A DNA stretch of 63,427 nucleotides. It comes from Comamonadaceae bacterium (lineage in GTDB: Bacteria > Pseudomonadota > Gammaproteobacteria > Burkholderiales > Burkholderiaceae). Position numbers and translations under genes: made by a program. Where the stretch lies: contig CANKOT010000003.1 of assembly GCA_947484245.1 (NCBI GenBank), positions 1 through 63,427 of the forward strand, written 5' to 3'. Of this stretch, positions 52,266 through 60,827 are shown piece after piece (the first letter of the stretch is position 1; each line of letters opens with the position of its first letter). The notes beneath the pieces are model-generated. The model saw only the letters and a program-made list of their open reading frames with translations. It did no database searches and was not told the DNA's origin.

Positions 52266-53316
52266 TGGTGTTTCATTCAATCAGCTAAAGCATTTCATTT
52301 CAAATGCAATGATCAAACTGGGCTTGCCACCTGACGACGCACTCAAAGTGGGCCACATCATGGCCGAGGCAGATCTTCAAGGTTCTGATGGTCATGGTGT
52401 GATTCGGCTGCCCAGTTATGCCAAAAGAATCAAGGCGGGTGGAATTAACCTAAATCCATCCATGAAACTTGTGAAAGAAAAAGCAGGCATGGCTATTTTG
52501 GATGGTGACAACGCCATGGGTCATTTGGTCATGAAGCGGGCTGCTGAAATTGCCATAGAAAAGGCCAGAAATTGTGGTGTTGCTTGGGTAGGTTCCCGAT
52601 TCAGCAACCACGCTGGCCCTGCCTCTATTTATGCACGGATGCCCATGGAAAAAAACATGATTGGCATTTATTTTGCGGTTGGGGGTGCCAACCATACATC
52701 ACCTTGGGGTGGCTTGGACATGTTGCTGTCCACCAACCCCATCGCCATTGCAGTGCCCGCAAAAAATGAGCCGCCAATGGTCCTAGACATGGCCACCACA
52801 GTCACCTCTTATGGAAAGATCAAAGTGAAGGCGCAAAAGGGAGAGTCCATGCCTGAAGGTTGGATGATTGATGAAAATGGCGCTCCCATCACTGATCCGC
52901 ACAAAACCGATGGCGGAATTATGTTGCCTATCGGTGGCTACAAAGGGTATGGCCTTCAATTGATGGTGGGCGTGTTGGCCGGCACATTGAATGCGGCGGC
53001 CATGGGCTCGAGTGTGATTGATGGCAATGCCGATTTCTCTACCAGATCCAATACAGGTCAGGCCATTTTGGCGATTGATTTAGATGCATTTGGAGATGTC
53101 GATGAGTTCAAGTTGCGTATCGACCAATTGTCGCGAGAGATGCGAGACGGTAAAAAAATGCCCAATGTCAAACGAATTTGGCTTCCAGGTGAGCAGAGTT
53201 ATGAGAAGCGAAAGACCTATGAGCGAGATGGCATTGACCTGCATCCCAATCTGATTGCGCAGTTAGATGAGTTTGCACAAGCGCATCAAATTCCGACTTT
53301 GTCGCAAACCCCATAG
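52255..53316 (+). CDS. Ldh-family dehydrogenase 2 (paralogue)
   Basis: A 353-residue Ldh2/MDH2-type oxidoreductase, similar to the protein at 47168 along its length: SDGHGVIRLPSYAKRI, FSNHAGPASIYARM, WGGLDMLLSTNPI and GGYKGYGLQLMVGVLAGTL match directly. ATG 52255 with AAAGGA is chosen; the 30 codons upstream are not conserved. It overlaps the racemase-family gene and precedes a Bug gene by 27 bp. The two copies suggest duplication with divergence of substrate or stereochemistry. Confidence 0.88.
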   Translation: MNANGVSFNQLKHFISNAMIKLGLPPDDALKVGHIMAEADLQGSDGHGVIRLPSYAKRIKAGGINLNPSMKLVKEKAGMAILDGDNAMGHLVMKRAAEIAIEKARNCGVAWVGSRFSNHAGPASIYARMPMEKNMIGIYFAVGGANHTSPWGGLDMLLSTNPIAIAVPAKNEPPMVLDMATTVTSYGKIKVKAQKGESMPEGWMIDENGAPITDPHKTDGGIMLPIGGYKGYGLQLMVGVLAGTLNAAAMGSSVIDGNADFSTRSNTGQAILAIDLDAFGDVDEFKLRIDQLSREMRDGKKMPNVKRIWLPGEQSYEKRKTYERDGIDLHPNLIAQLDEFAQAHQIPTLSQTP

Positions 53317-53343
53317 TCTTAATCATTCTTCAAGGAGTTCAAC

Positions 53344-54318
53344 ATGACTAAAGCAAAGATTATTTTTCTCTGCCTCTTTCTTTTTCATTCGCTGAGTTGG
53401 GGTCAAAAAGCAGCCGACACATACCCCAACAAACCTATTAGATTGATTGTGCCATTGGCTGCAGGTAGTTCAGTTGATACGGCGGCTCGCATCGTGATGC
53501 AAAAGATGTCCCAGAATATTGGTCAGCCCATCATCATTGAAAATAGATTGGGTGCTGCAGGAATTATCGGCACTGACCAAGTGGCTAAATCACCGGCAGA
53601 TGGCTATACCTTGGGTGGCTTCAATGACAGCATCATTACGATGATTCCCAATCTCAATTCCAAATTGCCCTGGGACATTGTCAAGGATTTTGAATCGATC
53701 TCTCAGGTTGCAATCATTGAATGGGGTCTGATGGTTAGCGCAAATTCGCCTTACCGCAATGTCAACGATTTGATTGAAGCCGCGAAAAAATCACCCGGAA
53801 AACTCAATTACAGCTCCGGTGGAAATGGTGGGCCTCAGCACATTGGTATGGCTATGTTGGCTTATCAAGCAGGTGTCAACATGATGCATGTGCCATACAA
53901 AGGTGCCACACAAGCCGCTGTGGGCGCTGCGGCAGGAGAGGTCGATGCCACGCTTCAGGGCATCTCAACCATCGTGCCTTTGGTTCAGGGTAATAAAGCC
54001 AGACTCATTGCTGTCTGTACACCTCAACGCATGGCGCAATTTCCAGACGTTCCCACAGTTTCTGAATCGGGCATACCTGGTTTTAAAATGAACTCTTGGT
54101 TTGGACTCATGGCGCCTGCTGGCACCCCCAAAGAAATCATTGCCTTTCTGAACAGAGAAGTTACAAAAGCCTTGGCAGATCCCAATGTGAAAGAGCGATT
54201 GATTGCTTTGGGCTTGTTTCCCGTTGGCTCAAGTGCTGATGAAATGAGCTCTTTGGTGAAGTCTCAGTTAGAGCATTACAGAAAAGTGATTACACAAGCT
54301 GGTATCAAAGCTGACTAA
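53344..54318 (+). CDS. Bug/TctC-type periplasmic binding protein 5
   Basis: A 324-residue Bug protein with a signal peptide ending near SWGQK (residue 21). AAGSSVDTAARIVM replaces the more usual P-G-G pattern, and SPADGYTLGGFNDS is altered from the common form. It closes the LysR-linked run and follows the second Ldh-type gene closely, so it is probably the receptor for that pathway's substrate. AAGGAG precedes ATG 53344. Confidence 0.9.
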   Translation: MTKAKIIFLCLFLFHSLSWGQKAADTYPNKPIRLIVPLAAGSSVDTAARIVMQKMSQNIGQPIIIENRLGAAGIIGTDQVAKSPADGYTLGGFNDSIITMIPNLNSKLPWDIVKDFESISQVAIIEWGLMVSANSPYRNVNDLIEAAKKSPGKLNYSSGGNGGPQHIGMAMLAYQAGVNMMHVPYKGATQAAVGAAAGEVDATLQGISTIVPLVQGNKARLIAVCTPQRMAQFPDVPTVSESGIPGFKMNSWFGLMAPAGTPKEIIAFLNREVTKALADPNVKERLIALGLFPVGSSADEMSSLVKSQLEHYRKVITQAGIKAD

Positions 54319-54375
54319 CTGTTAAAAGGAATTAACAAAAATCCAGGCTCGGCAAAAATGGTTAAAAGTTAGCAA

Positions 54376-55017
54376 TTAACTTTGAGCAAATTGTGCCTTG
54401 ACCTGGGCTTCAAAGACTAAAAACTTTTGCACGCTGGGACGCTTTTCCATTCGCTGCATGTGCGCTGCGCAATGGGTGAATTGCGCCAAACCGGGCTTGA
54501 AAAAACCGCTGCGACGAAATACCCAATAGAAATACACATCTGCGCAGCTAAATTGATCCAAAAACCACTCACGACCGGCAAGCATTTCATCGGCAATTTC
54601 CAGCATTTCAAAAAGCGACTCGGAACCCAATGCCTTCACATTATCGGCAGTGCCTTCAATTGAGCAATATCGCTCCGGGCGTGCCTGTTGAGTAAGCTTA
54701 GGATGCAAACCAGCAGAGCACCACGACATGACTGAAATGGCCTTGGCCTGTTCAAGCGGGTCTTGTGGCAAAAGTCCAGCCTGCGGGAATGTGCGGGAAA
54801 TCCAGATTTGCATGGCCACGTTTTCGGTCAACGGATAACCGTCGATGATTAAGGTAGGAACTTTTCCCTTTGGGTTGATGCGCAAATACTCTGGGCTGTG
54901 GTTCTGGTTACGACTCATGTCGATATTGAGGGTATCGAACTCTGCACCCGCTTCGGTAAGCAGAACATAAGGTACCAGGGAGCAGGCGACTGGGCTAAAG
55001 GCGAGTGTGAGTTTCAT
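54376..55017 (-). CDS. Glutathione S-transferase family protein (Beta-class-like)
   Basis: A 213-residue soluble GST. The N-terminal domain reads MKLTLAFSPVACSLVPYVLLTEAG with a cysteine near residue 12 as in Beta-class enzymes. INPKGKVPTLIIDGYPLTENVAM is the glutathione-binding region, and the helical C-terminal domain includes SCADVYFYWVF. It converges on the Bug5 gene. It could conjugate or dehalogenate electrophilic intermediates. Confidence 0.85.
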   Translation of the reverse strand: MKLTLAFSPVACSLVPYVLLTEAGAEFDTLNIDMSRNQNHSPEYLRINPKGKVPTLIIDGYPLTENVAMQIWISRTFPQAGLLPQDPLEQAKAISVMSWCSAGLHPKLTQQARPERYCSIEGTADNVKALGSESLFEMLEIADEMLAGREWFLDQFSCADVYFYWVFRRSGFFKPGLAQFTHCAAHMQRMEKRPSVQKFLVFEAQVKAQFAQS

Positions 55018-55304
55018 TGGGTTAACTTGAGGGTATTGCTATTAAATAGACTAAGTCTGCAGATTGAAAACGCTAGACAGAAGTATCGCATAAGGGAAAA
55101 ACAATGCTAAGTATCATGCATCGTTCGCTGAAGCATTAAGAACCTTTTCGGATGTGATGGGTTGGGACCAACGTTGTGAAAAACCCAGTCAAGCTAAAAA
55201 GCGGCAAAATAATGAATGAGGGTGTGGTTTATTTTTACCGGCACTTGCAAGTTGGTTGGTAGGCCATGTGTAATGAACTTTCTATTTCGATATAGGAGAC
55301 GTGA

Positions 55305-56330
55305 ATGAAGGCCATGGTTGTACCTCAATGGGGAGAAAAATCGGTTTTGATGATCCGACCAGATCCTAAGCCAAGCCCACGTGAGGCTGTGATGAAGGTG
55401 AGGGCCGCAGGTGTGGGGCTAACTTTGCTCAACATGCGCACTGGCAGTTTTGGTGGAGAAGTCCCTCGGATCATGGGCCATGAGTTGGCCGGAGACATTG
55501 TGGAGGTGGGTTCTGATGTATCAGAACTTAAGGTAGGCGATCGTTGCGCAGTTTATTTTTACTTGACATGTGGCCGCTGCAGGTATTGCCGTGGTGGCCG
55601 TGAGACATTGTGCGAAGCTTTCAAAGGCCATGTTGGTGTTCATCGTGATGGCGGTTTTGCAGAGTATGTCAGCTTGCCTGTAGAGAATTTTTTGCATATT
55701 CCATCGGGTTTGAGTTATGAAGCGGCCGCGATGGCCACCGATGCAGTCAACACAAACTGGCACTGCATGAAAGAGCGTGCGCGTGTCAATCCTCATGATC
55801 ATGTTTTACTGATCGGCGCAGGCGGAGGTGTTGGTATTCACGGCGTACAAGTTGCAAAAGTCTTTGGGGCTCGTGTGATCGCCATGGATGTCTCTGATGA
55901 GAAGTTGGCTTTGGCCAGTGAGTGGGGTGCGGATGAAGTGATCAATGTGAAGAAAGAAGCCGATCTGGTTGCGGCTGTCAAAAGACTCACAGATGGCCGT
56001 GGCGTAGATGCCGCTATAGATTATGTTGGACACGCAGAAACTTTTCAGGTCGCCTACGATAGCCTTGCGACATCGGGTCGTGCTGTTGTCATTGGCGTGG
56101 GCAAGGGCAGTATTCAGGTTCCAACTCGGCATCTGATATTGTCGGAGAAAACGATCACAGGATCCAGGCATTCAACGCGAACTGAGTTGATTGAAACGCT
56201 CGAGGTAATGGCCAGAGGAGTGGTCAAACCAGTCATTGGGATGCGAACACACTTTACCGAAATAGAAACTATTTTTGAATCTATTGTTGATGAAAAATTG
56301 CTGGGGCGTGGGGCACTGACCTACGATTGA
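55305..56330 (+). CDS. Zinc-type alcohol dehydrogenase (MDR family)
   Basis: A 341-residue medium-chain dehydrogenase. The structural zinc cysteines are intact in CGRCRYCRGGRETLC near residues 88-102 and GHELAGDIVEVG is conserved near residue 56. The usual first catalytic zinc cysteine is replaced (VGLTLLNMRTG instead of VGICGTD-type). The nucleotide motif GAGGGVGIHGVQVAKVFGA is near residue 170. AGGAG precedes ATG 55305. The upstream 287 bp hold no gene and no clear signal. Altered catalytic zinc could mean an enone reductase role. Confidence 0.85.
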   Translation: MKAMVVPQWGEKSVLMIRPDPKPSPREAVMKVRAAGVGLTLLNMRTGSFGGEVPRIMGHELAGDIVEVGSDVSELKVGDRCAVYFYLTCGRCRYCRGGRETLCEAFKGHVGVHRDGGFAEYVSLPVENFLHIPSGLSYEAAAMATDAVNTNWHCMKERARVNPHDHVLLIGAGGGVGIHGVQVAKVFGARVIAMDVSDEKLALASEWGADEVINVKKEADLVAAVKRLTDGRGVDAAIDYVGHAETFQVAYDSLATSGRAVVIGVGKGSIQVPTRHLILSEKTITGSRHSTRTELIETLEVMARGVVKPVIGMRTHFTEIETIFESIVDEKLLGRGALTYD

Positions 56331-56373
56331 GTCACTGCCTCAGCATCGAAACTGCTATGCAACACACGTTGGC

Positions 56374-57414
56374 TCAGGCCTGCATCAGGCTAACAGCTTG
56401 AAACAGCGAGCGCAAGCTTGCTTCGTCGATGTTGCGGGTGATAAACACCACGCGCGAACCTGTGTCTGCGCTAGGCCAGCGGTCTAGTGGCAGGGGCGGG
56501 TGAAACACATGGCCCACGCCTTGGACCACCACCGGATTGCCCTCAACATTGACAATACCCTTAACTCGAAGCAAGTCCTTGCCGCGCAGCGAGATCACCA
56601 GTTCCATGGCCGCAGAAAAAGTAGCCCAGGTGAAAGGCGCATCAAAACGCAGCGACAAAGTCTTGACGGCTGGGTCGTGCCGGGCTGGCAGACGCTGCCC
56701 CAGGTAGGCGGGTGGCGTGTCATCCACAGAGCGAGACTTTAGCTCCCCCAGAAAGTGCAAGGTGTCGTTGCCGGCCCTAGCGCTTGTCAGGCCGATGCCG
56801 ATCAGGTCTGAAGGGTCTATCTCGCCCTGACTACAGCGCCGGATGTCGGCACGCGGGTTGATGAGGGCAATTGCTGTTGTGAGCTCGGCCATGGCGGGCT
56901 CGGTGGACAAGTCGCATTTGGTCAGAAAGATTCGGTCGGCCAGGGCAATCTGGTGCTCGGGCTCGGGGAATTCGGCCAACTGCGTGAGGGCATTGGCTGC
57001 GTCTACCAGGGTAATCACACCGTCGAGACGGTAATGTGCGCCCAGCATGGTGTCGCTGGCCAGGGTTTGAATGACAGGCGCAGGATCAGCCAAGCCGGTG
57101 GTTTCGATGATGACACGGTCAAAGTCTGGAATCTGGCCGGCACGCCGCTCACCAAACAACTCGCGCAGCGTTTCCTGCAAGTCGGTGCGCACCGAGCAGC
57201 ACAGGCAGCCGTTGGCCAGCAGACTGACGTTCTCGGACGACATTTTGACGAGGTCATTGTCAATGCCAATCTCACCGATTTCATTGATCACCACGGCCAC
57301 CCGGTTCATGTCCGGGTGCCGCAGCAAACGGGTGATCAGAGTGGTTTTGCCGCTGCCAAGAAAGCCGGTAATGAGGGAGACCGGGATTTTCCCGGCCAGG
57401 GGGTCACGTTTCAT
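56374..57414 (-). CDS. CobW/COG0523-family GTP-binding metal chaperone
   Basis: A 346-residue P-loop GTPase. Walker A GFLGSGKT is at residues 17-24, the CxCC metal motif is in GCLCCSVR (C70, C72, C73) and NEIGEIGIDN is the switch region. TKCD is the guanine-specificity motif. These proteins insert zinc or cobalt into client metalloenzymes or act in zinc homeostasis. It lies 17 bp downstream of the LVIVD gene, so the two may be a client and chaperone pair. The local GC content is higher than in flanking DNA. Confidence 0.9.
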   Translation of the reverse strand: MKRDPLAGKIPVSLITGFLGSGKTTLITRLLRHPDMNRVAVVINEIGEIGIDNDLVKMSSENVSLLANGCLCCSVRTDLQETLRELFGERRAGQIPDFDRVIIETTGLADPAPVIQTLASDTMLGAHYRLDGVITLVDAANALTQLAEFPEPEHQIALADRIFLTKCDLSTEPAMAELTTAIALINPRADIRRCSQGEIDPSDLIGIGLTSARAGNDTLHFLGELKSRSVDDTPPAYLGQRLPARHDPAVKTLSLRFDAPFTWATFSAAMELVISLRGKDLLRVKGIVNVEGNPVVVQGVGHVFHPPLPLDRWPSADTGSRVVFITRNIDEASLRSLFQAVSLMQA

Positions 57415-57431
57415 CGAGGGAGCAGGCGCGT

Positions 57432-58685
57432 TCAGAGGTTCATTTCCAAAATGTACAAGCCGCCGCCAAAACGGTCCATGGTGTAGACCAGTTTGCGGTC
57501 ATCGACAAACACGTCGTTGAGCTGAACCGCACCAGCCGGTGCCAGTCGCGGCGTGCCCGGCACAAAGTAAGCCACTTCTTCAACCTGGTAAGGGTTGCTG
57601 GTGTCATAGACACGCACGCCGGCATTGAAGAAAGTACCGATGATCAGTGTCTCTGACTGAAAGGAAACAGGCAGCGGCAGGTTCTCGTGCAGGTTGTGCG
57701 CGCCAAAACGCCCACCACGTTTGGCGAACGCGTCATAGGGCGGGGCGGGAAAGGTGGAGATGGGCACGGGGTTGGCGTCCGAGCGGGCGTCGACCATCCA
57801 AACCAGCTTGGGCCAGTCCTTGCCATCGTCTTGAACACATTCATCGCTGACCACCCAAAGGCCGCGTTCAAACAGCGGCAGCACGGTATGTGTGAAACCG
57901 TTGAAAGGCGGCGAATGGTTCCAGTGCGACACCATCTTGATGTCCGAAGGCTTAGAGATGTCGAGCACGATGGCGCCGCCATCGATGTAGCCCACATACG
58001 CGCGGTTTGGGTGCTGCGGAAACACATTGGTGTTGTGCGCCCTAAAGCCGGTGTCAAACTGCTCTGGCAGACGCGGCGGTGGGGGCGTGGTGTCACCCAC
58101 ACGCGTACCTGGATACCACCAGCGTCCGGTCTCTACCGGCATGGCTGGGTTGGAGATGTCGATGATTCGGTAGATCTGATCGTCTTTGGCGTTGTGTGGC
58201 TGAAAGTCGGGCGCACCAGAAGCGATGTGCACTGTTTTGCCATCCACAAACCAGACCGCGTGAACGCCGCGCGAATAAGGACCCGAGCAATCGAAATGCG
58301 AGATCAGTTTGGGTTGCTCTGGAACAGAGATGTCGTAGACATTGAAGCCGGCCGGCTTCATGTTGACTTCTTTGGTCTGGTTGGCTACGACCATCAGGTT
58401 GCCCACCACATCCAGTGAATTGGAGCGCACCTTCATGTGCGGCAACTCGGTTTGCACAATCACGCTCGGGCTCTTGGGGTCGGTGACATCGACACCGGTG
58501 AAGTTTTTGGGAGCTGACTCGTGTGCCATCCACAAGATGCGGCGGCCGTCATCGGTTTTTTGCATGGCAATGCCTTCTCCCATACCGCCAAAACCATCCA
58601 GCTCGTGGTGCCCCACCAGCGTCATGTTGTGGGCCATGGTTTGCTGGGCACGGTTCTTAGGGGTCATCATCTCTGGCGTGTTCAT
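57432..58685 (-). CDS. LVIVD-repeat beta-propeller protein
   Basis: A 417-residue protein composed of repeats of about 45 residues with the LVIVD-type core (for example FTGVDVTDPKSPSV, FNVYDISVPEQPKL, YRIIDISNPAMPVE, AIVLDISKPSDIKM). A seven-bladed propeller is likely. No signal peptide is visible. Many histidines (HELDG, HMKV, HAVW, HNTN, HWNHSPPF, HNLHENL) are spread over the blades and could bind metal. Its function is unknown; the CobW gene 17 bp downstream suggests a metalloprotein. The block from here to 59779 is GC-rich. Confidence 0.8.
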   Translation of the reverse strand: MNTPEMMTPKNRAQQTMAHNMTLVGHHELDGFGGMGEGIAMQKTDDGRRILWMAHESAPKNFTGVDVTDPKSPSVIVQTELPHMKVRSNSLDVVGNLMVVANQTKEVNMKPAGFNVYDISVPEQPKLISHFDCSGPYSRGVHAVWFVDGKTVHIASGAPDFQPHNAKDDQIYRIIDISNPAMPVETGRWWYPGTRVGDTTPPPPRLPEQFDTGFRAHNTNVFPQHPNRAYVGYIDGGAIVLDISKPSDIKMVSHWNHSPPFNGFTHTVLPLFERGLWVVSDECVQDDGKDWPKLVWMVDARSDANPVPISTFPAPPYDAFAKRGGRFGAHNLHENLPLPVSFQSETLIIGTFFNAGVRVYDTSNPYQVEEVAYFVPGTPRLAPAGAVQLNDVFVDDRKLVYTMDRFGGGLYILEMNL

Positions 58686-58741
58686 CCTGGGCTTTCAAAA
58701 AAATGTGGGGCTTGTTATTTCAAGTGTGACGGGTCGATAGC

Positions 58742-59779
58742 TTAATCGGCCTTGATGCCATTGTCCTTGATGAACTTGTTGTATTTTACAAACTCAGCGC
58801 GGACATAGGTGTTGAACTCAAGCGGCGAGTTGCCCACGGGCTCTGCGCCTTCTTTGGCAAAACGCTCTAGCACGTCGGGCGACTTGAGCACGCGCAGCGT
58901 GTCTTTGTTGAGCTTGTCGACGACAGCGTTGGGGGTGCTGGCCGGCACAAACAGACCGAACCAAGAACTGATCTCATAGCCGGTCAAGCCTGCCTCCGCC
59001 AAGGTGGGCAATTCAGGTGTTGCCGCAGAGCGCTTGGCCGAAGTAACGCCTAAGGCTCGCAAACGACCCGCCTTAACTTGCGGCAAGACCGCAACGATGG
59101 GCGCAAACATGACCTGAATTTCTCCGGCGATCAGTGCGTTGACAGCTGGGCCCGCGCCTTTGTATGGCACATGAACCATGCGCGTGCCAGTGGACGACTT
59201 GAACATTTCGCCGGCCAGGTGGCTGGGCGCCCCGTTACCAGACGAGCCGAAATTGAGCATGTCGGGCTTGGACTTGGCCAACGCAATCAACTCCTTGACC
59301 GAGTTGGCAGGAACACTGGGGTGGACCACCATGATGTTGGGAACTTCAGCCACCAGCGTTACAGGTTTGAGGTCTTTGAGTGTGTCGTAGGGCAGTTTGG
59401 GATAAAGCTGCGGCGCAATCACAATGCTGGTCGACTGGCCCATTAGCACCGTATATCCGTCACCCGCGGCCTTGGCTGCTCCGTCGGCCGCAATGGTGCC
59501 GGAGGCACCCGCGCGGTTGTCCACCACCACCGATTGCCCCACCAATTCGCTCAGTTTGACGCCCACAATGCGCGCCAAAAAGTCAGCACCACCGCCTGGT
59601 GCAGCAGGCACGATGAGGCGTATGGGTTTTGCAGGGTATTCGTTGGCAAACGCAGCACCTGATACGCAGAGCATGAGTGCAGCAAGTTGCAAACGCAAGA
59701 TTGAAGGCAAGAGAGAAGGCATGGGCGAAGGCAAGAGCGAAGGCAAGAGCGAAGGCAAGAGCGAAGGCATGATTTTCAA
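58742..59779 (-). CDS. Bug/TctC-type periplasmic binding protein 6, repeat-encoded leader
   Basis: A 345-residue Bug protein. The mature part is ordinary (APGGGADFLARI and AGDGYTVLMGQS). The leader is extended by serine-leucine-proline repeats (PSLLPSLLPS) from the 12-bp tandem repeats at 59703-59774 before the hydrophobic core and AAFANEY. AGGAG is spaced 7 bases from TTG 59779, which therefore fits best; ATG 59770 and ATG 59722 are alternatives. It belongs to the GC-rich block with the LVIVD and CobW genes. Confidence 0.88.
   Translation of the reverse strand: MKIMPSLLPSLLPSLLPSPMPSLLPSILRLQLAALMLCVSGAAFANEYPAKPIRLIVPAAPGGGADFLARIVGVKLSELVGQSVVVDNRAGASGTIAADGAAKAAGDGYTVLMGQSTSIVIAPQLYPKLPYDTLKDLKPVTLVAEVPNIMVVHPSVPANSVKELIALAKSKPDMLNFGSSGNGAPSHLAGEMFKSSTGTRMVHVPYKGAGPAVNALIAGEIQVMFAPIVAVLPQVKAGRLRALGVTSAKRSAATPELPTLAEAGLTGYEISSWFGLFVPASTPNAVVDKLNKDTLRVLKSPDVLERFAKEGAEPVGNSPLEFNTYVRAEFVKYNKFIKDNGIKAD
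59703..59774. repeat. Six-unit 12-bp minisatellite in a signal-peptide region
   Basis: Six head-to-tail 12-bp units begin GAAGGCAAGAGA at 59703, then GAAGGCATGGGC, three identical GAAGGCAAGAGC copies at 59727-59762, and end at 59774. Each unit encodes four residues on the minus strand (variants of LLPS or MPSL), so copy-number change keeps the frame. The tract sits at the start of the Bug6 gene. Confidence 0.9.
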
Positions 59780-59973
59780 GGCGCGACTCCTGTGTCGGTT
59801 GGTTTATTTAAACCGATTGAGTTTAGATGGACGGGCGACGCACGTCAAATGCATATTTTGTCTTTGGCTTTAGCAATACGCTACATTGACGTCTTTGGAA
59901 AGTAGCGCGCAAATTGTCCAAGCATTGAAAAAACCAACCCCTGATTGATTTACTTTCGTTCGCATTGCAAAAG

Positions 59974-60663
59974 ATGAAACATTTGAATTTACAAGCCGTC
60001 ATGATTGACCTAGACGGCACCATGGTCGATACCATTGGCGACTTCGAAGCAGCATTGAACTGCGCCCTTGTAGACTTGCACATTCCTACCGCCAATCGCA
60101 CCCTCATTGAACGCAGCATTGGCAAAGGCTCAGAGCATCTTATTCGCGCAGTTCTCAAACACCAACTGGCATTGCCAGAAGTAGCTGGCAATGCGCGCAA
60201 TGTAGAGCAATTGTTCACTCCTGTGTGGGAGCGTTATGAGCAGCATTACCTCAGCATCAATGGCGAGTTTTCCAAAGTCTTCCCTGGTGTGATTGAAGGC
60301 CTAGAACAACTCAAGGCCATGGGTTTTCCGCTGGCTTGCTTGACCAACAAACCTGTTTCATTTACAACGCCACTGCTAAAAGACAAAGGCCTGTCGAGTT
60401 ATTTTGAGCAAGTTTTTGGAGGTGACAGTTTTGAGCGAAAAAAACCAGACCCGCTGCCTCTGCTTAAAACTTGCGAAGCTTTAGGTAGCAGCCCGGCCCG
60501 CACCTTGATGGTGGGTGACTCTATCAACGACGCTCAAGCGGCTGATGCGGCAGGTTGCCCTTTGGTGTTGATGACCTATGGTTACAACCATGGTGAGCCC
60601 ATTCAAAATACACCGGCCTTGGCATGGCTTGATTCGCTAGATCAACTTCACATTTTTTCATAA
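59974..60663 (+). CDS. gph: Phosphoglycolate phosphatase (HAD superfamily)
   Basis: A 229-residue HAD hydrolase. Motif I is MIDLDGTMVDT (D12, D14), motif II the threonine in ACLTNKP, motif III the lysine in FERKKPDP, and motif IV GDSINDAQAADAAG. The layout and length match Gph, which removes 2-phosphoglycolate. ATG 59974 is preferred over TTG 59965. It is unrelated to the surrounding catabolic genes and is followed by 164 bp before the Bug7 gene. Confidence 0.85.
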   Translation: MKHLNLQAVMIDLDGTMVDTIGDFEAALNCALVDLHIPTANRTLIERSIGKGSEHLIRAVLKHQLALPEVAGNARNVEQLFTPVWERYEQHYLSINGEFSKVFPGVIEGLEQLKAMGFPLACLTNKPVSFTTPLLKDKGLSSYFEQVFGGDSFERKKPDPLPLLKTCEALGSSPARTLMVGDSINDAQAADAAGCPLVLMTYGYNHGEPIQNTPALAWLDSLDQLHIFS

Positions 60664-60827
60664 CCGCTATAGAATGATTTAAATCAATTTTTTTACCTTT
60701 GCATTGAACTCTGGTGCAGGAAAGTTGGGCCGTAGTTCTAATCCATCCGGTAGCATCATTGATTTATCAAAGAAGCAATCCATCAGTGATTGAAATCTTC
60801 GTACGTTGTTGTAATAGGAGATAAGTA

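Noticed and set aside
59703..59774. CRISPR-like array
   Set aside because: Units are contiguous with no spacers and lie inside a coding region; it is a minisatellite.
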